Below are positions 8,862 to 19,247 of a stretch of 54,787 nt of DNA, in pieces. The stretch is taken from NCBI GenBank assembly GCA_938091485.1, contig CALKMV010000017.1:1-54787 (forward strand), written 5' to 3'. The notes below the pieces were generated by a model that was given only the letters and a program-made list of their open reading frames with translations, was not told the DNA's origin and searched no databases. The DNA comes from an uncultured Luminiphilus sp. (lineage in GTDB: Bacteria; Pseudomonadota; Gammaproteobacteria; Pseudomonadales; Halieaceae). The translations under genes were made by a program, and so were the position numbers. Each line of letters begins with the position of its first letter. The first letter of the stretch is position 1.

Positions 8862-11536
8862 TCTGCGGCGTCCTCAGCTCCCTCCGCAATCGAACCGTCT
8901 GCATCGCCTGCCTCTGTGACCGGCGCGGCACTATCAGTCGAACCAGTCGAACCAGTCGAACCGCCAATAGCGGACTGTGCGTCGGTCGTGTCCACGTCGT
9001 CCTCGGCGATCCGACTGACGCTGACCAGCGCCTCACCGTCGCGGGTACGGATCACGCGGACGCCTTGAGTATTCCGTCCCTGCACACTGACTTCTTCGAC
9101 TCGGGTTCTCACCGCAGTGCCCTGATTGGAGATCAGCATCATTTCATCGCCGTCCCAGACTTGCTCAGCACCCACCAGAGAGCCGTTGCGCTCGGAAGTC
9201 GTCATGCCAATGACGCCTTTTGTACCGCGTCCTTTAACGGGAAACTCGCTAGTCTCCGAACGCTTACCATAGCCATTCTCGCTCACAGTCAGGATTCTGC
9301 TGCCTTCCTTCGGCACGACCAGTGAAATAAGACTATGGCCCTCGCCAAGTTTGATACCTCTCACACCCCGCGCGGTCCGGCCCATGGCACGAACAGCTGA
9401 CTCAGCGAACCGCACTACCTTGCCTTCACTGGAAAACAGCATGATGTCCTGACTGCCATCAGTGACCGCGGTGCCGATCAGCACGTCATCTTCTTCCAGT
9501 TCAATCGCGCGAAGGCCGACGCTGCGCTGTCGCGAGAACAGACTCATATCGGTCTTCTTGACTATGCCGTTAGCCGTCGCCATGAAAATGAAATGGTCGG
9601 TTTCGTATCCTTCAATGGGCAGAATGGAGGTGATGCGCTCGCCCTCATCCAGCGGCAGCAGGTTAACCATGGGCCGCCCACGGGCTGTGCGACTGGCCAA
9701 GGGAATATGGAACACTTTTAACCAATAGACCTTGCCCAGATTTGAAAAGCACAGAATCGTTGCATGAGTACTCGCAATTAAAAGATGCTCGACAAAATCT
9801 TCGTCTTTGACCGCAGTTGCGCTTCTGCCGGTTCCGCCTCTTCGCTGAGCCTGATAGTCGGTCAGCGACTGGGTCTTGGCATACCCACCATGCGAAATGG
9901 TCACTACGCGATCTTCCTCGGTAATCAGGTCTTCAACAGTCAGATCATGGGCTGAATCCGAAATCTGGGTTTTACGGTCGTCTCCGAACTCTTCCACGAC
10001 CTCCTCGAGCTCCTCGCGAATGACCTGCTTGAGACGATCCGGGTCACTCAGGATCTCTAGGTAATCTGCAATCTCGGCAATCTTGTCAGCGTATTCCTGC
10101 AACAACTTCTCATGTTCCAGCCCTGTCAGACGGTGCAGACGCAGATCGAGAATCGCCTGAGCCTGTGCAGGCGAAAGGTGATACTGGCCGTCATGGAGAC
10201 CCAATGAATCGGGAAGATCGTCCGGTCGGCAGGCATCAGCGCCGGCGCGCTCAAGCATCGCGATCACATCTCCGGGCGCCCAGGATCGCGCCATCAGCCC
10301 CTCGCGGGCATCGGCAGCGGTTGGTGAGGCCTTGATCAGTTCGATGACGTCATCAATATTGATGAGCGCAATGGCCAAACCCTCCAGCACGTGACCGCGC
10401 TCGCGGGCTTTGCGCAAAAGGTACACCGTCCGTCGGGTCACAATTTCGCGTCGATGACGAACAAACGCCTCAATCATTTGCTTCAGGTTGAGCACCTTCG
10501 GCTCACCATCAACCAGGGCCACCATGTTGATGCCCACTACCGATTGCAGTTGGGTTTGTGCATACAGATTGTTCAACACCACGTCACCGACTTCGCCGCG
10601 GCGCAGCTCTATCACTACCCTCAGGCCATCCTTGTCTGACTCATCTCGCAGCTCCGTGATGCCCTCTAGCTTTTTCTCTTTGACCAGCTCAGCAATGCGC
10701 TCAATCAGGCGCGACTTATTTAGCTGATAGGGGATCTCATGGATGATAATGGTGTCTTTACCTTTGGATTCGTCCGAGATCACTTCTGCTTTGGCTCGCA
10801 CGTAGATGCGGCCCCGACCAGTACGATAGGCCTGCACAATGCCCGCTCGGCCGTTGATCTGAGCGCCCGTGGGGAAATCGGGTCCGGGGATGTACTGCAT
10901 CAGCTCGTCGACGCTGATATCCGGATCCTGCAAAGCCGCCAGGCAGCCCGCTACCACTTCGCGCAAGTTGTGGGGCGGGATATTGGTGGCCATCCCAACC
11001 GCAATACCCGACGAGCCATTGACCAAAAGGTTGGGGACTCGGGTTGGCAGCACCGACGGTATACGCTCGGTGCCGTCGTAGTTATCGACGAAATCGACCG
11101 TTTCCTTGTCCAGGTCCGCGAGCAAGGCATGGGCGATTTTGGACATGCGAATTTCGGTGTAGCGCATGGCTGCGGCAGAGTCGCCGTCAACCGAGCCGAA
11201 ATTTCCCTGACCGTCTACCAGGGTGTAGCGCAACGAGAAATCCTGCGCCATACGAACGATGGTGTCATAAACGGCTGAATCACCATGAGGGTGGTACTTA
11301 CCGATGACGTCGCCCACTACCCGTGCAGACTTTTTGTATGCCTTGTTCCAGTCGTTATTCAACTCGTTCATCGCAAACAAGACCCTGCGATGCACTGGTT
11401 TCAAGCCGTCTCGGACATCCGGCAACGCACGGCCGACGATCACGCTCATCGCGTAATCCATGTACGACTGTTTCAGTTCGTCTTCGATATTGACGGGGAC
11501 GATTTCCCGCGCCATTTCCTGAGGATTTTCTGCCAT
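8858..11536 (-). CDS. gyrA: DNA gyrase subunit A
   Basis: [56 protein letters not shown] (GyrA box-like); acidic C-tail. Confidence 0.98.
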   Translation of the reverse strand: MAENPQEMAREIVPVNIEDELKQSYMDYAMSVIVGRALPDVRDGLKPVHRRVLFAMNELNNDWNKAYKKSARVVGDVIGKYHPHGDSAVYDTIVRMAQDFSLRYTLVDGQGNFGSVDGDSAAAMRYTEIRMSKIAHALLADLDKETVDFVDNYDGTERIPSVLPTRVPNLLVNGSSGIAVGMATNIPPHNLREVVAGCLAALQDPDISVDELMQYIPGPDFPTGAQINGRAGIVQAYRTGRGRIYVRAKAEVISDESKGKDTIIIHEIPYQLNKSRLIERIAELVKEKKLEGITELRDESDKDGLRVVIELRRGEVGDVVLNNLYAQTQLQSVVGINMVALVDGEPKVLNLKQMIEAFVRHRREIVTRRTVYLLRKARERGHVLEGLAIALINIDDVIELIKASPTAADAREGLMARSWAPGDVIAMLERAGADACRPDDLPDSLGLHDGQYHLSPAQAQAILDLRLHRLTGLEHEKLLQEYADKIAEIADYLEILSDPDRLKQVIREELEEVVEEFGDDRKTQISDSAHDLTVEDLITEEDRVVTISHGGYAKTQSLTDYQAQRRGGTGRSATAVKDEDFVEHLLIASTHATILCFSNLGKVYWLKVFHIPLASRTARGRPMVNLLPLDEGERITSILPIEGYETDHFIFMATANGIVKKTDMSLFSRQRSVGLRAIELEEDDVLIGTAVTDGSQDIMLFSSEGKVVRFAESAVRAMGRTARGVRGIKLGEGHSLISLVVPKEGSRILTVSENGYGKRSETSEFPVKGRGTKGVIGMTTSERNGSLVGAEQVWDGDEMMLISNQGTAVRTRVEEVSVQGRNTQGVRVIRTRDGEALVSVSRIAEDDVDTTDAQSAIGGSTGSTGSTDSAAPVTEAGDADGSIAEGAEDAAE
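8934..8960. repeat. Three perfect 9-bp tandem copies (CAGTCGAAC) in the gyrA C-terminal tail
   Basis: cagtcgaac x3; on the minus strand encodes a GST-GST-GST type repeat ([15 protein letters not shown]). Confidence 0.9.
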
Positions 11537-11699
11537 TGGGGCTACTTAACTCGGGCTCGTAATTGGGCCATTAGGGGCCCGGCTACGTAAAGTCAGAGTG
11601 TACCAAACAACCCCGCCTCAAGCGAGTTTTTAGCGCCTCGAACAGGCGGTTTTGAGGCCCCGGCCCCTGTATACTCTGCGGCCCGCGTGAGGAGTCTCC

Positions 11700-13031
11700 A
11701 TGCCTGATTTTGACACGGTCTTACACCCCGAATTTCTGATTCCCATGGTGCCGCGCCGCGAGGTTATGACGGGGCACAGCGTGGCGATTCGCGAGGGGCG
11801 GATCACGGCCATTCTGCCAAGGCAGGAAGCACAGGATGCCGATGCTGGTGAGCATATCGATCTGCCGCAGTGTGCGCTGATGCCCGGTTTCATTAACCTG
11901 CATTGTCACGCCGCCATGTCGCTGCTCAGGGGCTATGCAGATGATGTTCCCCTGATGACTTGGTTGCAGCGCTATATCTGGCCGACTGAAAGTCACTTTA
12001 TCAGCGAGGATTTTGTGCGCGACGGCTCTGACCTAGCGATTGCTGATTTGTTAATGAGCGGCACCACAACTCTGGCAGACCAGTATTTTTTCCCAGAGAT
12101 CACCGCCGAGTCGGTAGACCGAAGTGGCCTGCGCGCGCTCCTCACTTTCCCGGTGATCGATGTTGAAACCGCATGGGCTCGAGACGCTGAATCCTGCATT
12201 AACCGCGGCCTTGCGCTGCGCGATCAGTACCGTGATCATGACCGTATCGATGTCGGGTTTGGACCGCACTCCACCTACATGGTCAGCGAAAAGACCCTTT
12301 CCAGAGTGGCAATGCTGGCCGAAGAGCTCGACGCCTCTATACAGATCCACCTACACGAGACGCGCGAGGAAGTGCTGACCTCGGTAGAACGTTCGGGCCT
12401 CCGACCCATCGATTTTCTCGAGCAGGTGGGTCTGCTGGGTCCGCGTACTCAATGTGTGCACATGACAGCGCTAGGTGAGCAGGACATCGAGACAGTGGCC
12501 ACTCACGGTGCGCATGTTGTGCACTGCCCCCGCTCAAATCTCAAGCTAGGCTCCGGTATTTGCCCAGTGCAGAAACTCCTTGATCGTGGCATCAATGTGG
12601 CATTGGGCACCGATGGCGCTGCGAGCAACAACCGACTCAACATGCTCGGGGAACTCCAGACCGCATCACTCATTGGCAAAAGTCAGCATGGCGATGCGAA
12701 GGCGGTCGATGCGTGGACCGCATTGGAGATGGCGACTTTGCACGGCGCATCGGCATTGGGTTTAGAGGAGCAGCTCGGTAGTATCGAAGTTGGCAAGTCC
12801 GCTGACCTTATTGCATTGGATCTGTCCGGCCTGCAGCACCTGCCGCGGCACAATCTCGCCTCGAGTCTGGTCTACGCGAGCAGCGGCAACGAGGTGAAGT
12901 GGAGCTGGGTGGCGGGAAAACCGCTGGTCACTGCAGGTAAGTTGCAAACACTCGACTACACTGATCTCGCCGCAAGAGCAGGCCACTGGTCCGAACAGCT
13001 CGGCGCTTTCCGAACAACACTGGAGTCCTGA
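11700..13031 (+). CDS. mtaD: TRZ/ATZ family amidohydrolase, 5'-methylthioadenosine/S-adenosylhomocysteine deaminase-like
   Basis: LMPGFINLHCHAAMSLLRG; IQIHLHETREEV; CVHMTAL; LGTDGAASNNRLNML; directly upstream of ubiG. Confidence 0.88.
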   Translation: MPDFDTVLHPEFLIPMVPRREVMTGHSVAIREGRITAILPRQEAQDADAGEHIDLPQCALMPGFINLHCHAAMSLLRGYADDVPLMTWLQRYIWPTESHFISEDFVRDGSDLAIADLLMSGTTTLADQYFFPEITAESVDRSGLRALLTFPVIDVETAWARDAESCINRGLALRDQYRDHDRIDVGFGPHSTYMVSEKTLSRVAMLAEELDASIQIHLHETREEVLTSVERSGLRPIDFLEQVGLLGPRTQCVHMTALGEQDIETVATHGAHVVHCPRSNLKLGSGICPVQKLLDRGINVALGTDGAASNNRLNMLGELQTASLIGKSQHGDAKAVDAWTALEMATLHGASALGLEEQLGSIEVGKSADLIALDLSGLQHLPRHNLASSLVYASSGNEVKWSWVAGKPLVTAGKLQTLDYTDLAARAGHWSEQLGAFRTTLES

Positions 13032-13035
13032 CACG

Positions 13036-13743
13036 ATGCCAATAAATGACAACGTCGATCGAGATGAAATTGCCAAATTCGAGAAGTTGGCCTCGCGTTG
13101 GTGGGACCCCAACAGTGAATTCAAGCCGCTCCATGACATCAATCCCTTGCGGGCTGGCTGGATTGACCAGCATGCCGACGTCAAAGGCAAGAGCGTGCTG
13201 GATGTGGGCTGCGGGGGCGGGCTGCTCTGCGAGGCCATGGCGCACCGGGGGGCCGAAGTCACAGGTATTGATATGGGTGAGGCACCTCTGGCCGTGGCGC
13301 GGCTACACCAGCTGGAAAGCGGTGTCGACGTCAACTACGTGCAGAGCACCGCAGAAGCGCTGGCAGAGCAGCAACAAGAGACGTTCGAGGTGGTTACCTG
13401 CCTTGAGATGCTGGAGCATGTGCCCGACCCATCCACCGTGATTCAGGCCTGCGCCGACCTGTGTCAGCCGGGTGGCGATCTGTTCTTCTCCACGATCAAC
13501 CGCAACCCCAAGTCATTCCTGTTCGCCATTGTCGGTGCCGAGTACATCCTGAATCTGCTACCCAGAGGCACCCATGAATACGACAAACTAATCAAGCCGT
13601 CCGAACTCGCGCGCTGGATTCGCGAGGCCGGGCTCGATATGCAAGAAATGATGGGGATGACATACAACCCACTCACCAAGCGGTATCGGCTTACGCCGGG
13701 TGATGTCTCGGTCAACTATCTCATCCGAGCGAAAAAGCCGTGA
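13036..13743 (+). CDS. ubiG: Bifunctional ubiquinone O-methyltransferase
   Basis: FEKLASRWWDPNSEFKPLHDINPLR; VLDVGCGGGLLCEAMA; FSTINRNPKSF. Confidence 0.97.
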   Translation: MPINDNVDRDEIAKFEKLASRWWDPNSEFKPLHDINPLRAGWIDQHADVKGKSVLDVGCGGGLLCEAMAHRGAEVTGIDMGEAPLAVARLHQLESGVDVNYVQSTAEALAEQQQETFEVVTCLEMLEHVPDPSTVIQACADLCQPGGDLFFSTINRNPKSFLFAIVGAEYILNLLPRGTHEYDKLIKPSELARWIREAGLDMQEMMGMTYNPLTKRYRLTPGDVSVNYLIRAKKP

Positions 13744-14414
13744 CATCACGCAACGTGAGCGCGGTGCTGTTTGATCTCGACGGCACCCTGATCGATACCG
13801 CTCCGGAATTCATTCACATTGGTCTTCAGCTGCGTTCTGAAGCGGGGTTAGCGCCCATCGAACCCGAGACCATCTGGCACAGTGTGTCCGACGGTGCCAT
13901 CGGTATGGTGCAGACCGCATTGGGCATGTCAGCCGACGACCCCTCTTTTGAGCAGTGGCGGCAGCGCTTTCTAACGCTATATGAAGCCGGTCTGGGAGAC
14001 CTCAGCCATCCTTACCCCGGATTACCGGCACTGATTGCCGATCTGCATCGAGCGGGAATTCACTGGGGAGTCGTGACCAATAAACTGGCGCGATTCACGC
14101 TCCCTCTCATGGACAGGATGCCCTTTGACCCAAAGGCTGGGGCGGTCGTGACACCCGATCACGTCGACCAACCCAAGCCTGACCCAGAGGCTGTCTTGCT
14201 CGCCTGCAAACAGTTGTCATGCGACCCTAAAGAGACCCTGTTTATTGGGGATCACTTAAGAGATATCGAGGCAGGTCGGGCGGCGGGATGCTTCACTATC
14301 GCCGCGGCTTACGGATATCTGGCGCCCAGGGAAACTGCGACAAACTGGCAGGCCGATGCGGTGGCTGACAGCAGTCGTGAACTGGCCGAATTGATCTCAG
14401 GAATGCTGTCATGA
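13740..14414 (+). CDS. mupP: HAD phosphatase, MupP/Gph-like (GTG start)
   Basis: AVLFDLDGTLIDTAPEF, VVTNKLARFTLPLMD, PKPDPEAVLLAC, FIGDHLRDIEAGRAAG; ubiG-mupP-yciK order as known in pseudomonads. Confidence 0.85.
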   Translation: MTSRNVSAVLFDLDGTLIDTAPEFIHIGLQLRSEAGLAPIEPETIWHSVSDGAIGMVQTALGMSADDPSFEQWRQRFLTLYEAGLGDLSHPYPGLPALIADLHRAGIHWGVVTNKLARFTLPLMDRMPFDPKAGAVVTPDHVDQPKPDPEAVLLACKQLSCDPKETLFIGDHLRDIEAGRAAGCFTIAAAYGYLAPRETATNWQADAVADSSRELAELISGMLS

Positions 14415-15166
14415 GTTTTGTCCCCAACAGCTGGCAAGCGTCCAGCGATGAGCTCGCCGGAAAAACCGTGCTGATCACTGGTGCCAGCCGCGGCATTGGA
14501 GAGGCTGTCGCACTCAGTTGTGCACAACACGGCGCGGAAGTCCTACTTTTGGGTCGTGATGAAACGGCATTGGCGCGGGTGTACGACCAGATTACCGATA
14601 TGGGATACCCCAAGCCCGGCATCATTCCACTGGACCTCAACACCCGGGATCCCTCGCTCTATGCCACGCTGGCAGACGAACTCGCGGGGGCAGAGGTGAT
14701 GCTCGACGGTTTGGTACACAATGCCAGCGTGCTGGGTGAGCGCCGCGCGCTGGCACAAACTTCACCCGAAAGCTGGGACGAGGTCTTGCAGGTCAACATG
14801 ACCTCGGTCTTTCTCTTGACCCGCGCACTGATGCCGCTCCTCGAGGCCGCATCGGCTGCCTCAGTCGTGCTCACCAGCTCCGGGGTGGGAAGACAGGGCA
14901 AAGCCTACTGGGGTGCTTACGCGGTTTCCAAATTTGCTACCGAGGGTTTCATGCAGGTGCTCGCTGACGAATTGAGCGCGACTAGCTCCGTTAGAGTGAA
15001 CAGTCTGAATCCGGGTGCGGTCAACACGGGCATGCGCAGAGCAGCCTATCCGGGGGAACCACCCGATACTAATCCAGCGCCGGCCGCATTAACTGACCGA
15101 TGGCTGTATCTGCTAAGCGATGCCAGTCGCGATCTCCACGGTCAAGCATTGAGCGCACAGGGCTAA
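14411..15166 (+). CDS. yciK: YciK-like short-chain dehydrogenase/reductase
   Basis: LITGASRGIGEAVALSCAQHGAEVLLLGRD; YxxxK motif (GAYAVSKFATEG). Confidence 0.88.
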   Translation: MSFVPNSWQASSDELAGKTVLITGASRGIGEAVALSCAQHGAEVLLLGRDETALARVYDQITDMGYPKPGIIPLDLNTRDPSLYATLADELAGAEVMLDGLVHNASVLGERRALAQTSPESWDEVLQVNMTSVFLLTRALMPLLEAASAASVVLTSSGVGRQGKAYWGAYAVSKFATEGFMQVLADELSATSSVRVNSLNPGAVNTGMRRAAYPGEPPDTNPAPAALTDRWLYLLSDASRDLHGQALSAQG

Positions 15167-15219
15167 AGCTGCTCAAATCGGAGCTGTTATCGTCTGCGGC
15201 CCAGACTCCGCTCGCGAGC

Positions 15220-16107
15220 TCAGTCGCTACGTCGACTCCGACGTCCTGCAACCCGCTGCCCTTTTTTTGCGAACCGCTGACGACGCTCCAGATCCTTTTT
15301 GGACAATCGTGCCGCCTCTCTAGTGGGCAGTCCGGCCATCTGATAGACCACATCCACATCCCGCTGCGGCAATTCCAACCACTGCCCTTTCTTGAGCTTC
15401 GAAGGCAGGAACACCTCGCCGTAACGAACGCGCTTCAACCGTGAAACAGTCGTGCCCTGAGACTCCCATAATCGCCGAACCTCCCGGTTGCGCCCCTCCA
15501 TCAGCACGACATAAAAGAAGCGATTGATGCCGTCACCTCCTCCTTCCTGAATGTCGGAAAATCTAGCAGGACCATCATCGAGCTCTACGCCGCCTTTAAG
15601 GCGCTCCAGCATAGGTTCATCTATCCGTCCCATCACGCGGACAAGATACTCTCGCTCAATCGCATTCGAGGGATGCATCAGAGCATTAGCCAGCGCCCCG
15701 TCTGTGGTAAACAACAGCACTCCGGAAGTGTTGAAATCAAGGCGACCCACCGAAATCCACCGGCCATTTTTCAGTTTCGGCAAACGCTCAAATACCGTTT
15801 TACGACCCTCGGGATCATCTCGGGAGCAAACCTCTCTGACCGGCTTGTGATACAGCAGGACACGAATCTCACCGGCAGCCTCCATCTCCAGCGGCTTGCC
15901 ATCCAGCCGCAGGCTCTGGCCCGAGCGAATACGATCTCCAAGAGTCGCCACACTGCCGTCAACGGCGACGCGGCCCTCTTCAATCCAGCGCTCCATCTGC
16001 CGCCGCGAGCCAAGTCCCAGATTCGCAAGCACCTTTTGCAGCTTCTGGCCTTTGTCTTCAGTGACAGAGTCGGGTGATTTAGTCTTTGGGGCTGTCTTGC
16101 TCGACAT
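15220..16107 (-). CDS. rluB: 23S rRNA pseudouridine(2605) synthase
   Basis: S4 domain; VGRLDFNTSGVLLFTTDGALANALMHP; LMEGRNREVRRLWE. Confidence 0.95.
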   Translation of the reverse strand: MSSKTAPKTKSPDSVTEDKGQKLQKVLANLGLGSRRQMERWIEEGRVAVDGSVATLGDRIRSGQSLRLDGKPLEMEAAGEIRVLLYHKPVREVCSRDDPEGRKTVFERLPKLKNGRWISVGRLDFNTSGVLLFTTDGALANALMHPSNAIEREYLVRVMGRIDEPMLERLKGGVELDDGPARFSDIQEGGGDGINRFFYVVLMEGRNREVRRLWESQGTTVSRLKRVRYGEVFLPSKLKKGQWLELPQRDVDVVYQMAGLPTREAARLSKKDLERRQRFAKKGQRVAGRRSRRSD

Positions 16108-16798
16108 CGTCTGCGTCTTCTAATTGAGGCTGGTCGTCATCCAGCGCTGCGGCGGCTTTTTCTTCCGTATCGGGTTGAGAGGCAACGCCTCCCCCTTCTT
16201 GTTGTCCATCGGCGTCAAGGTCGGAGAGCTGCTCCGGCACCTCCAATGCCAACTCGCCAGACAGGTTGTCGAGTTCCTTGATCTCCGCCAGTGGCGGCAA
16301 CTGATCAAGTGATTTCAGATTGAAGTAATCGAGAAACTGTCGGGTCGTTGCATACATGGCTGGCCGGCCAGGCACGTCACGGTGGCCCACCACCCGCACC
16401 CATTCGCGTTCCAAAAGCGTTTTGATGATATTGGTGCTCACGGCGACACCTCGAATTTCCTCAATCTCACCGCGCGTTATTGGTTGACGATAGGCAATAA
16501 GAGAAAGCGTCTCCATAAGCGCTCGCGAGTATCGAGCAGGGCGCTCCTGCCAGAGACGGCCCACCCAGGTTGCCAGATCCTGTCGCACCTGAAATCGATA
16601 CCCCGAGGCGACTTGCACCAATTCGTAGCCACGATCCTCACAGCGCTCCTCCACCAACTTAATTGCCGCGCGGATATCTTCCTTGGACGGACGCTCATTT
16701 TCCTCGAATAAGAGCGTCATACGCTGCACGGACAAGGGCTCTCCCGCTGCCAACAGCGCGCCCTCCAAGATCTGCACCAGCCCCGCTTCCATGTTCAC
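16079..16798 (-). CDS. scpB: Segregation and condensation protein B
   Basis: LEGALLAAGEPLSVQRM...RALMETLSLIAYRQPITRGEIEEIRGVAVSTNIIKTLLEREWVRVVGHRDVPGRPAMYATT. Confidence 0.97.
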   Translation of the reverse strand: MNMEAGLVQILEGALLAAGEPLSVQRMTLLFEENERPSKEDIRAAIKLVEERCEDRGYELVQVASGYRFQVRQDLATWVGRLWQERPARYSRALMETLSLIAYRQPITRGEIEEIRGVAVSTNIIKTLLEREWVRVVGHRDVPGRPAMYATTRQFLDYFNLKSLDQLPPLAEIKELDNLSGELALEVPEQLSDLDADGQQEGGGVASQPDTEEKAAAALDDDQPQLEDADDVEQDSPKD

Positions 16799-17670
16799 TC
16801 CGATTTCGCTTTGATATGGATAGGCCCAAAGCCCTCTGTCTGGACGAGCTCAATCAGGGATTCCTTCATGAGCTCCATCAGTGCCAGAAACGTCACCACC
16901 ACCCCCAGCCGGCCTTCTTCCGGCTTGAACAGAGAGACGAACGGCACGAAGCCCCCTTGCGTCAATGTTTCCAACACCTGAGACATGCGCTCTCGAGTTG
17001 AGAGCGATTCCATCTGAATCTGATGGCTGGCGTACATTTCGGCCCGTCGCAAGACCTCGCCTAAAGCCAGCAACACTTCCCGCATGTCCACCTCAGGTAG
17101 CGGTCTTTCCAGACGAAGATCTGGTGGGGCCGCAGAGGCCTGCCACAACTCCCGCTCCAGACGCGGCATCGCTTCGATATCCTCAGCAGCCTTCTTGAAA
17201 CGCTCGTATTCCTGCAGACGACGCACGAGGTTGGCACGAGGATCCTCCTCGTCCTCATCGACGTCACTAGATCGTGGAAGCAACATGCGCGACTTGATCT
17301 CAGCCAACATCGCGGCCATGAGCAGGTACTCTGCTGCCAGCTCGAACTGCATTGCATCCATCAGTTCGACATAGCGCATGTATTGCTCGGTGATTTGCGC
17401 GACGTCGATATCTAGGATGTCGAGATTCTGGCGTCGGATCAGGTAAAGCAGCAGATCAAGAGGCCCTTCAAAGGCATCGAGAAACACCTCCAACGCCTGC
17501 GGGGGAATGTAAAGGTCCTTGGGGAGCTCTGTGACTGCTTCGCCCCGGACCATTGCAAAGGGCATTTCACTCTGCTCGGGCCGCAGGGTGGGCATATCAC
17601 TCTCTGCCACGGGGTTTTCCGGCGGCCTTTCGGCGCCCTCCTGCGGGGCGTTTTCAGTAGAGTTGGTCAC
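16795..17670 (-). CDS. scpA: Segregation and condensation protein A
   Basis: FEGPLDLLLYLIRRQNLDILDIDVAQITEQYMRYV...AAEYLLMAAMLAEIKSRMLLP. Confidence 0.97.
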   Translation of the reverse strand: MTNSTENAPQEGAERPPENPVAESDMPTLRPEQSEMPFAMVRGEAVTELPKDLYIPPQALEVFLDAFEGPLDLLLYLIRRQNLDILDIDVAQITEQYMRYVELMDAMQFELAAEYLLMAAMLAEIKSRMLLPRSSDVDEDEEDPRANLVRRLQEYERFKKAAEDIEAMPRLERELWQASAAPPDLRLERPLPEVDMREVLLALGEVLRRAEMYASHQIQMESLSTRERMSQVLETLTQGGFVPFVSLFKPEEGRLGVVVTFLALMELMKESLIELVQTEGFGPIHIKAKSE

Positions 17671-17685
17671 AACGAAATTATACCC

Positions 17686-18312
17686 TCAGGCGTCTTCAAA
17701 GTCGCTGACGTCGCCGACACCGCGGCGCAAAATCAGCGGAGCCGAGCCGGTTAAATCAATCACACTGGTAGCCTCCAGCCCGCAGAAGCCACCGTCAATA
17801 ACCAGATCTACTTCGTGCTCAAGGTGATCCCGAATGTCATAGGGGTCTGTCATGGGATACTCCTCGCCGGGCAAAGCTAGGGTCGCACTCATGAGGGGCT
17901 CATCAAGCACCTGCAGGAGTGCCTGTGGAATCGAATGATCCGGCACGCGCAAGCCGATGGTTTTGCGTTTCGGCTGTACCAGCCGCTTGGGCACATCCCG
18001 GGTCGCTTCCAATATAAATGTATAAGGGCCAGGTGTGGCGTGGCGTAAGAGCCGATAGGCGGCATTGTCTACACGCGCATAGGTTCCCAGCTCAGACAGA
18101 TCGCGACACACCAAGGTGAAGTTGTGATCGTCCCGCAGCGCGCGGATCCGTCGGATGCGCTCCACTGCCTTTTTGTCGCCAAGCTGGCACCCTAATGCGT
18201 AGGCTGAATCTGTGGGGTACACCACCACGCCACCGCGGTGAATAATGTCGACCGCCTGTTGTATCAGTCGAGCCTGCGGTGTCTCAGGGTGGATGGCAAA
18301 AAACTGGCTCAC
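17686..18312 (-). CDS. L-threonylcarbamoyladenylate synthase family (YciO/Sua5/YrdC)
   Basis: GGVVVYPTDSAYALGCQLGDKKAVERIRRIR...NFTLVCRDLSEL; PYTFILEATRDVPKR. Confidence 0.92.
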   Translation of the reverse strand: MSQFFAIHPETPQARLIQQAVDIIHRGGVVVYPTDSAYALGCQLGDKKAVERIRRIRALRDDHNFTLVCRDLSELGTYARVDNAAYRLLRHATPGPYTFILEATRDVPKRLVQPKRKTIGLRVPDHSIPQALLQVLDEPLMSATLALPGEEYPMTDPYDIRDHLEHEVDLVIDGGFCGLEATSVIDLTGSAPLILRRGVGDVSDFEDA

Positions 18313-19202
18313 AGCTGTTCCCAGACCCCCATGCCCTCGGGAATCCCCGTTACGTCGACCCCCAGTCCCGCGCCGTAGGGCGAGTCACGGTGAAAATCTG
18401 ACCCGACGGAAATCTGCAAGTCACGTTCCCTGACCAGACGCCAAAGAGTGTCTGTATCACCCGGCCGGGGCCGACCGTTGATGACCTCCAACGCCTGCCC
18501 ACCCGCATCGCGAAACGCATCCGTCAAAGCCCGGAGCCGGGTCGCCGTCATTTTGTAGTCCAACGGGTGGGCTAGTACCGATACGCCACCTGCACCATTG
18601 ATTGCGGCAACAGTGTCATCTAGCGTCGGCCACAGCAGGGAGATGTCACCCGGCTTGCCGCGACCCAGAAACTGCTTGAACGCCAATTGCTCACTATCGA
18701 CGTGGCCCGCCAAGACCATCCATCGAGCAAAATGCGGGCGACCTATCTGTGCACCCGCGGCTACCGCCATCGCACCCACCAACGCGCCGGGCATGCCGTT
18801 GCGATCCAGTGTATGTGCGATTTTTTCAGCACGATCTTTGCGGGCTTTATCCAGTCCTTCAAGATGCCGTAACAAAGCGGGTGAAGCCGGGTCAAAACCA
18901 AGACCCACAATATGGATACCCACTCGCCCCCATTGGCATGAGAGCTCGACGCCACTGATCAAATCGAGCCCCGATGGTACTGACTGGTAGACACTCAGAT
19001 AGCCGGCAATCGTATCGTGATCAGTGATCGCTAGACGACGGACACCCTCACTCACGGCGCGGTCAGCCAAATCACGCGGGCTCAAGGTACCATCAGAAGC
19101 GGCACTATGTGTGTGGAAGTCGATCAAGGCAATCTCTACACTTCGCCCGGAATATCCAAGAGACCCCGCCGAGCTGAGAAGAAGGATGGGATTGTCTACC
19201 AT
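18309..19202 (-). CDS. PHP-domain phosphoesterase (YciV/RNase AM-like); true start may be internal, near IALIDFHTHS
   Basis: IDFHTHSAASDGTLSPRDLADRA; AITDHDTIAGY; SVLAHPLDY; VGSDFH. Confidence 0.92.
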   Translation of the reverse strand: MVDNPILLLSSAGSLGYSGRSVEIALIDFHTHSAASDGTLSPRDLADRAVSEGVRRLAITDHDTIAGYLSVYQSVPSGLDLISGVELSCQWGRVGIHIVGLGFDPASPALLRHLEGLDKARKDRAEKIAHTLDRNGMPGALVGAMAVAAGAQIGRPHFARWMVLAGHVDSEQLAFKQFLGRGKPGDISLLWPTLDDTVAAINGAGGVSVLAHPLDYKMTATRLRALTDAFRDAGGQALEVINGRPRPGDTDTLWRLVRERDLQISVGSDFHRDSPYGAGLGVDVTGIPEGMGVWEQL

Positions 19203-19247
19203 AGTCGAAGTGATAGCGAGCGCTGGGGCGCGGGATCAAATTAATCC

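Noticed and set aside
10739-11278. 179-aa plus-strand ORF antisense to gyrA
   Set aside because: Lies wholly inside gyrA; composition is a shadow of the coding strand and no recognisable domain is present.
11100-11330. Possible quinolone-resistance mutation in GyrA QRDR
   Set aside because: The QRDR reads [17 protein letters not shown], with Ser and Asp at the usual sensitive positions.
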